A stretch of 64,000 bases of DNA from Parapristionchus giblindavisi (lineage: Eukaryota > Nematoda > Chromadorea > Rhabditida > Diplogasteridae): NCBI GenBank assembly GCA_943737045.1, contig CALSFV010000285.1:1-64000 (forward strand), read 5' to 3'. Positions 59,145-64,000 of this stretch are shown piece after piece. The position numbers and the translations under genes are program-made. Numbering within the stretch: the stretch's first letter is position 1; each line of letters begins with the position of its first letter. The notes below the pieces were generated by a model. It was not told the origin of the DNA, did no database searches, and saw only the letters and a program-made list of their open reading frames with translations.

Positions 59145-60966
59145 TTATTATAATAAAATGCGAATGGTTTTCCATTCAGGATCCGTGGTCGGCTACGATG
59201 GGCGGAGGAGTCAGTGGTTGCGGGGGGACGAGCAACGGTGGAGGAGGAGCCTTCTCCTCTCGTTCTCCGTTCACCCAATCCCTCGGACCGGGCGCATTCT
59301 CGCTGAAACAGCCGCTCAGAGGCGCGTACACTGGCGGCGATGAACATCGTGCGCAATTCAATGGTACGGTAGTCGGGGTTACGGTATTCAATGGTACGGT
59401 TTCTCGGGGTTACGGTATTCAATGGTACGGTATCTCGGGGTTACGGTATTCAATGGAACGGTAGCGGGGGGTTACGGTATCTCGGGGTTACGGTATTCCT
59501 TTCGAAGTTGCTGTATCATCTATTGTTATTTGGCTATTTGGGTTATGGTTTTAGGTCACCATTTTTGCATATCGCTGATCGGAAGATGAACTCCGACTCT
59601 TTCCCCGTAAACCTTACCTTATTATCCCTTTTCAGAGGCTGATTTCTCTCGCTCGAACGTGCCTCTCTCCTTCTCCGCATCGCTCTCGTTCGGCGTGGGC
59701 ATGGCGCGTGCGCGACCCCGCGGCACCAGCATGAGCGGGCAGGGCGCGCCCATGGGCAGCATGGGTCATCTGGCGCCCTCGAACACTGGAGACGGACGAC
59801 TGCAGAGGCATACGGTACGTATATGACATACGGTACGGGGTACGGTAGCTTTAACTGTACTGTAGGATTGATCGATGATGTCCGTTTCGTTGCAGGAATC
59901 GAACGCGGACTGGGGCTCGCAGTCGATGCTGGCTGCCGAGAGCAGCGGAGGCATGGGCGGGTCTACGATGAACCTCATGCAGGTATGGCGGGTTACGGTA
60001 CTTTAGATTCGGTGAATGGATTACGGTAGTCGTGATAGATATGATAGATTACAGTAACCAAGATTCAGTAGGATTTGGCTACGGTAGCTTGGATAATGTC
60101 TGCTGCGTCCATACATTTTCATACCCTCACAGTGTGAGGATTGACCCACTATATAAAGCTCATTTTTATGTTAAAGATTACAATTTAGCGAAAAATAACG
60201 ATTTTCGACCAACTATATATAATAATAATTCGGTGAGGTCACCGAAAATGTATGTCTGCATCTTATATTGTGTGTGTTGAGGCGACGATAGCGGAACAGC
60301 GTGTGCCGATTGCGGCGGCCATGAACGAGTACCTGCATGTGTGGCAGAAGGGCGCCGCGCCCAATGAGTGAGTTTACAAATATTGTTTATTTATGTATTT
60401 ATTTATTTGTTTGTTTATCCATCAGAACATGATGTGTAATACACCATAGTAGTATTAGTTGCTCTAGCTAGATGGTGTGCATTAATGAGCGGCGGACGGT
60501 GGCACTTGCCCCAGTCATGAGGCCATTTCTGAATGGTATCTATGGCGGGGGAGGGCGGAAGTATCTTTATCTTTCCACGTAGTATGTTTTAAACTGAAAC
60601 CCCAAGCTAATTTACAACTCTCCGCTCTGGTCACACTCTCTCGTTCTCTGCCTACGAGAGCGCATTGCCAATGCGGAGAATATGATTAACTTGGGTGTGC
60701 CTTTAACGTTTGAAGCTTGGAATGGGAGTGTGCGAAGAAGAATCTTTGACAGAGAATGATTTCTCGCTACCAGCCTGTTGATTACTGGTTTCGCCATGCT
60801 TACCTAACTCTCAATTTATTGTCTTGCACAATTGGTCGAACTTACGTATTTAATGTATCGATAAATGCAAAAATTATTAGATGATATTGCGAATGTTCGA
60901 TATGACCTATGTATGTGTTCGGACGTATCCTGCCTGCATCCGTTATGCTGATAGGATAAAGTATTG

Positions 60967-61018
<52 letters not shown>

Positions 61019-63669
61019 TAATAATAATGATAATAATATTGTATGTTCAGACGCACGACCCGCATCTTCGGCACGGTACTCGTGTCGTTCGCTGCGTCCT
61101 CCGTCGGCCTTCTGACAGACGTGGCCACCGACGTCGAACCCCTCCAGTTGGCCCTCATCAACGACGACGACAAGAGTGCTGGAGATGATCCACAACAACA
61201 GCAGTCGGTGAAGGCTGCTGAGATCAAGGCGGTCGTGCCGAATAAGCTGGTGGGGAATAATAATATTAATAATAAACATTTGAATATTAGTAGAAAGTAG
61301 ATCGATCAATCGATAATGATTTTGCAAAATTTGAGAAAAAATTACGGTCGTTAAATTGCTATTGATTTAAGAGCTGTTTCTATGAATTGTAAAGGCGAGT
61401 AGGCGAGATATCGATTTGTTAAAATTGATTAGCAGCCAGATTGCTTTGTGTGTAGCGGTCGGAGCTGACAATGAATTGCGGATAGAAATCGATAAAATGA
61501 GCCGTTGCTTTGTATTGATTTATTGATTGATTGATTGATTCAGCTCGTGTCTGGTATCGATTCGAGCGCATCAGCAGCGGCGTCTCCAGTGAACAACCAT
61601 CGTCATGATTTCGTCTTTGATCGTGCCGCCCTGGCCGAGTGGCTGCAGAGCAAGCGGCTTGAGAAGCCGACGGCGGCATTCTTCAACGCTGAGGTACATA
61701 CATTTTCGAGCACCCACATTGTGAGTGAGCACTTTTTGTCGATGCGGTCAGTTTTGAAACTCGAGACCCATCTAGGAATATGCGGGAGATCGAGATTAGT
61801 AAGAATCACCTAAGATCGGGTCAGTTTTGAGTACTTGAGATGTAGATCGGGTCAGTTTTGTTCTAATTTCGGGTCAGTTTGTAATTCGCAAAAACAACTG
61901 ATTGTGAGTGGGGCGAAAATGTATGCTGAGGTATGACAGTTTTTACTCCATTTGGGCCATAGGTCGAATAGCTAGGTTATCGGTTTTCAAATTCCGGTCA
62001 GGTTTTTCGATTTTTGTGAAATATTGGCTCAAAACCCGGTCAGGCTTGGTACTTTGCTACATAATTTTCGACCTATAGTGTTATTGATTTTTTTGCGTTT
62101 GATAAATGGCTCTTACAGTGTGATAATATCCCCCTGTGATTACTGTAGGTGCTACGGTATGAGCTGTCATCGGAGGGTGTGGCCGCGGAGCCCCCGCTCA
62201 TATTCACCGCCTACTGGAAGACGACGCTGCTACAGACGACGGGCGCAGGAGACGAGCCGTTTAGTGCGAGTAATGTGAGTGTCTCATCAGAGGAAAAGAT
62301 CCAGTAAATTAAAAAAAATTTATTCATTCATTCAGTAAATTCAATAAATCTGAGTAAATGGACGATTGTTTACATATTGTCCGTGTAAAATGTACGTGCA
62401 TAAGAAACTGTATGTGAATACCGAGGCAACGAGCGTGTGCACTCCCTCCCCTTCCCTTCGATTACCTCTCCCCCTCCTCTCACCTAACCCGCCTGACCTT
62501 CGCCGCGCGGATTCGATATTTAAAAGAGATCCTTCTAATTTCTGAAGTATGCAAAACAAGAAATAGTCATACGAACAAAGAAAACAAGTGATTTTTATAC
62601 GCTCAATATCTTCAGAATCACTTTTTAATACAACTATAATATCATTTCTCGTCCCCTTCCCTTAAACCCCCTGTGGCCGTTTCGTTTTCATGCCCTGGGT
62701 ACATTACGCAAAATACAGGCATTACTCCAGCGTTATGTTCAGTCAGCGTGTTGTAAAACCAGTTGAATAATCGTTGCGTAATTTGCTTTTAGAGCTGGAT
62801 TTTCCGTCGTATCTTTGATAGATTTTTGATTGTTGTCTCATGAACTCTTCTTTAATTTCAGCCGATGGGTCGTTCGCACATTGATCTCCGAGTGGATTAT
62901 CGATTGAACGACGCCTGTCCACTCCTTGCTCCGGATACCGTATCCCTGACCGCCGTACACTTCTCGACCAAGCTCGGAGCTCCCGCCATCGTCGACAATG
63001 TCGTGTCGGAACCGACGGCCGAATGGTGCGGTAGATGCAGTATTGATTTATTTATTGATTGATTGATTGCTACAGTATACTACCGTGGGAGGATTTGATC
63101 TTTGATCTTTGTAGGGACGCTACAACGTGTACGCTGAACTGGAGAGTGGCGGAAATGAGCCGGAGCGGACAAGCGGTCGGTTCGCTCAAGGCGCGCGTCT
63201 ACCTCGCGGATGCTTCTGGCGCGCCACCGGCGGCCAATACGAATGTGCAGTTCCAGGTGAGATATATATTTTGTATTTATTTATTTAATTTTTTTAGTCG
63301 TGATTGTCGGGGTGATTTCGTGTTTCAATTGTAATAGTAATAAATGTGCTTTGGTTTGTTCTTTGGTTTACCTTTTTTTTTCTTTTTGATGTATAATAAT
63401 TAAATAAAATTTCAAAAAAAAACTCTTAAATGAACATTTATCGTTGTTGTTCTATTGATATTGAATGATATATTTATTATTTCTATTCTTCCTATAATTT
63501 TGAAAAAGATGGTAAAATTAAATTGTAAAAAAAACAGTTGCAGATATCCGATCGTAGTGTCTCCTCGGCCTCTCTGGTCCTTCCCTCCTCCGACACGTAC
63601 CATCTGTCAATGCTACGCAAAAAGGTGCTTGCGGGCAAGTACTTTTGCGAGCCCCAAGTGCGGGTCTGA
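47013..63669 (+). CDS. fcho-1: FCHO F-BAR protein (F-BAR plus mu-homology domain)
   Basis: Membrane-bending adaptor that acts early in clathrin-mediated endocytosis and activates AP2. Exons: 47013-47048, 47186-47329, 47689-47799, 48445-48567, 48643-48726, 49313-49426, 49734-49823, 50240-50336, 50438-50482, 50648-50742, 50971-51114, 53353-53402, 53814-53907, 54242-54346, 55490-55583, 55940-55991, 56396-56463, 56529-56604, 58291-58434, 59180-59363, 59636-59814, 59896-59982, 60282-60367, 61051-61249, 61544-61693, 62149-62274, 62862-63025, 63115-63256, 63544-63669. That is 29 seen exons and about 1,070 residues. F-BAR: residues 1 to about 266 (QQFWGEKHLGYQALYDRFK onward). A linker with DEEGYTIR and a DPW motif follows, then muHD from exon 60282 to AGKYFCEPQVRV. 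Exons 51114 and 53353 do not join in phase: a 3n+1 piece is missing. GTG at 46890 is in frame, but the first ATG is 47013. Confidence 0.92.
48574..48640. repeat. (TAA)n microsatellite filling an fcho-1 intron
   Basis: The 75-bp intron 48568-48642 is almost wholly (AAT)n between its donor GTTGGT and acceptor ACAG. Confidence 0.9.
49114..49277. mobile_element. MITE, family R1
   Basis: Ends CGTAAATTTTCATACCC and GAAAATGTATG, flanked by TCAATAAAT at 49105-49113 and 49278-49286. It lies 35 bp before the exon at 49313 in fcho-1. Confidence 0.7.
51115..53352. other. fcho-1 intron 11, 2.2 kb
   Basis: It contains an R2 fragment at 51438-51500, two copies of a (C)GGCCGCT(G/A)CGT motif (51691 and 52038) and an R1 MITE at 52704. 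A possible 13-nt microexon at 51520-51532 is discussed in the findings. No other gene seen. Confidence 0.5.
52704..52886. mobile_element. MITE, family R1
   Basis: Ends CATACATTTTCATACCC and GAAAATGTATG, flanked by TGAACTAT at 52696-52703 and 52887-52894. fcho-1 intron 11. Confidence 0.78.
54390..54509. repeat. MITE-like repeat, family R2
   Basis: Ends ATAGGTCGAA and TTCGACCTAT, one of the best preserved copies, 43 bp after the fcho-1 exon ending at 54346. Confidence 0.7.
54769..54860. repeat. (GA)n microsatellite
   Basis: About 45 GA units in an fcho-1 intron. The Ser/Leu-rich antisense frame here is an artefact. Confidence 0.95.
55346..55438. repeat. MITE-like repeat, family R2, shortened
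   Basis: Starts ATAGGTCGAAAAG and ends TTCGACCT, lacking part of the interior. It lies about 50 bp before the fcho-1 exon at 55490. Confidence 0.6.
56025..56140. repeat. Palindromic MITE, family R5
   Basis: Ends GGCGCACCCCAGCCTAATTT and the near complement, inner CTCTCCGCATTGGCAATG. A second, inverted copy is at 60596-60704. Confidence 0.55.
56244..56363. repeat. Palindromic MITE, family R4
   Basis: TTAAAGGGAGCGTAATCTC pairs with GAGGTTACGCTCCCTTTA across 120 bp. It is 32 bp before the fcho-1 exon at 56396. Confidence 0.6.
56832..57710 (+). CDS. SECIS-binding protein 2-like (L7Ae-fold) protein nested in fcho-1
   Basis: An intronless 292-codon frame in fcho-1 intron 18, same strand. The ATG lies 15 bp after an AG acceptor (CTGCAG, 56816), which suits spliced-leader trans-splicing. 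That acceptor is also in phase with fcho-1 exon 18, so an alternative last exon is possible. Residues 1-45 are acidic (MKEEEDEENVEDDV) then basic (PKGRKKKYSRLK). Three tandem 15-residue repeats (DTVPDDVAPPTTI) follow. From about residue 175 the sequence resembles the RNA-binding region of SBP2: FQTRAW…KARANRRLLIGLNDVNRDI, RVLVLAGDVHEAV, RRVPVVQTT, RSRLAVVCGT, STVAMVGV. This fold binds kink-turn/SECIS RNA. The SBP2 selenocysteine-incorporation domain is not seen. Poly(A) signal near 57916. Confidence 0.72.
   Translation: MKEEEDEENVEDDVIVDEDDVNAAPEGPSLRPKGRKKKYSRLKSTIKRFDTAATVARAEQIDQATVHQSTVSQLVIAPADTGSDPEAEVCPPGMMADSAAASSTANAPIVALGDTVPDDVAPPTTISRDTVPDDVAPPTTIFRDTVPDDVAPPSTIALTSSAELDNALIAYLTKLASFQTRAWKRSESKARANRRLLIGLNDVNRDIVNVERVLVLAGDVHEAVRSDKKWCAVLAKCRERRVPVVQTTIERSRLAVVCGTRSTVAMVGVRRGEGAEEEWKLVRKMLERRIVE
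57182..57300. repeat. 45 bp coding tandem repeat in the nested gene
   Basis: Just under three copies of a 15-codon unit (DTVPDDVAPPTTI plus two residues), nearly identical at nucleotide level, so recently expanded. Confidence 0.9.
57916..57921 (+). promoter_or_regulatory. Poly(A) signal of the nested gene
   Basis: AATAAA about 205 bp after the stop of the SBP2-like frame, within fcho-1 intron 18, in a run of overlapping AAATAAAT. Confidence 0.5.
58426..58634. repeat. 21 bp minisatellite spanning a splice donor
   Basis: Ten units of TTTGATAGGGTACGGTA plus 4 bp. The first unit contains the end of the fcho-1 exon 58291-58434 and its GTACGG donor. Every unit repeats AGG|GTACGG. The period is seven codons and the frame stays open through the array (FDRVRYT repeats). 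Confidence 0.92.
59047..59145. repeat. (TAA)n microsatellite
   Basis: About 30 units with one interruption, just upstream of the fcho-1 exon at 59180. Confidence 0.93.
59357..59472. repeat. ~31 bp minisatellite repeating the exon 59180-59363 donor
   Basis: TTCAATGGTACGG recurs at 59357, 59387 and 59418, and as TTCAATGGAACGG at 59449, separated by CGGGGTTACGGTA. The first copy is the real exon end and donor. Confidence 0.85.
60110..60254. mobile_element. MITE, family R1, short copy
   Basis: Ends CATACATTTTCATACCC and GAAAATGTATG. Flanks GCTGCGTC and TCTGCATC agree at six of eight positions. It ends 27 bp before the fcho-1 exon at 60282. Confidence 0.68.
60596..60704. repeat. Palindromic MITE, family R5
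   Basis: Inverted relative of 56025-56140: ACCCCAAGCTAATTT…GATTAACTTGGGTGTGCC. It lies in the fcho-1 intron 60368-61050. Confidence 0.55.
60969..61040. repeat. (TAA)n microsatellite
   Basis: About 22 units, ending about 10 bp before the acceptor of the fcho-1 exon at 61051. Confidence 0.92.
61697..61925. mobile_element. MITE, family R1, inserted at a splice donor
   Basis: Ends CATACATTTTCG and CGAAAATGTATG; the interior differs from other copies (repeats of CGGGTCAGTTTT). The 8 bp duplication CTGAGGTA at 61689-61696 and 61926-61933 spans the end of the fcho-1 exon 61544-61693 (CTGAG) and its donor (GTA). Confidence 0.85.
61959..62076. repeat. MITE-like repeat, family R2
   Basis: Ends ATAGGTCGAATAGC and TTCGACCTAT with the typical interior, about 70 bp before the fcho-1 exon at 62149. 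Confidence 0.68.
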
Positions 63670-64000
63670 AGCTCCGCCCCCTTCTTGCACCAGGCTTCCC
63701 CCTTTTTTATCAAGTCCCGATCTCCCCATTGTTTCCAAAACTATGGATTGATTGTTACACCCACACGATTTGTACACATTGTATACCGTATTCAGCATGA
63801 ATTTTCGATCGATCGATTTCTACTAATATTCAAATGTTTATTAATAATATTATTATTATTATTTTTATTTATGCATCATCATCTTGTACTCATTTTCCAA
63901 TCTTGCGATATATTGCCCTGGAACTTTGCATCATCCCAACCCCCCCCCATGTTTATACTCTGTATATGCAACTATCTTTCGATGTACCTATCATCACATT
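63670..64000. other. fcho-1 3' UTR and downstream DNA
   Basis: Sequence after the fcho-1 stop has no canonical AATAAA that I can place and no further gene before the window ends. It contains a (TTA)n tract near 63840 and a C run near 63942. Confidence 0.5.

Noticed and set aside
5821..64000. CRISPR-like spaced repeats
   Set aside because: The repeated units are dispersed intron motifs, minisatellites or MITEs without uniform repeats and spacers, in an intron-rich eukaryotic genome.

Overview
The window looks like a nuclear chromosome segment of a nematode, rhabditid or diplogastrid in type. Genes are split by many small GT-AG introns, and a nematode-like ribosomal protein L26, CstF-50, FCHO and PIG-G can be read exon by exon. 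Several first exons sit just behind short AG acceptors of the spliced-leader type. 3' splice sites are varied (ttgcag, ctgcag, ttatag) rather than the fixed tttcag of Caenorhabditis, so I do not assign a genus. Exon coordinates were read by hand and checked by keeping frame across every junction; one junction in fcho-1 does not close.

Layout. 1-5.1 kb: foldback DNA, a weak coding remnant and a tRNA-Leu(CAG). 5.2-29.6 kb, minus strand: a 22-exon PIG-G/GPI7 gene (GPI ethanolamine-phosphate transferase). Its introns carry most of the mobile DNA: a LINE reverse transcriptase split by an LTR retrotransposon, that retrotransposon split again by two TTAA-flanked foldback elements, and a separate 6.4 kb foldback. 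32.5-34.7 kb, plus strand: a 7-exon gene for an unrecognised secreted protein, with a tRNA-Thr(CGT) inside intron 5. 34.9-36.6 kb: a foldback between two convergent genes. 37.0-45.6 kb, minus strand: a 13-exon CstF-50 gene (cpf-1) carrying a mariner-type element and a 2.6 kb foldback in introns. 45.9-46.7 kb, plus strand: rpl-26, divergent from cpf-1 across 316 bp. 47.0-63.7 kb, plus strand: a roughly 30-exon FCHO gene (F-BAR plus mu-homology domain). Intron 18 of FCHO holds an intronless ORF with an L7Ae/SECIS-binding-protein-2-like domain.

The host genes are housekeeping: GPI anchoring, mRNA 3' end formation, translation, and clathrin-mediated endocytosis. They do not form an operon or a shared pathway. 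Short palindromic MITE-like families recur throughout; one has eight copies with mostly clean 8-10 bp target duplications. A GATCAAA heptamer and a TACGGTA motif are scattered through introns, and TACGGTA often overlaps 5' splice sites.

Most unusual points: the SBP2-like gene nested in FCHO; a 59 bp target duplication around a gag-only LTR element; a MITE whose 8 bp duplication copies a 5' splice site; a 21 bp in-frame minisatellite that repeats a 5' splice site; and a tRNA gene whose terminator lies in the polypyrimidine tract of its host intron. I saw no CRISPR array, operon or prokaryotic signal.
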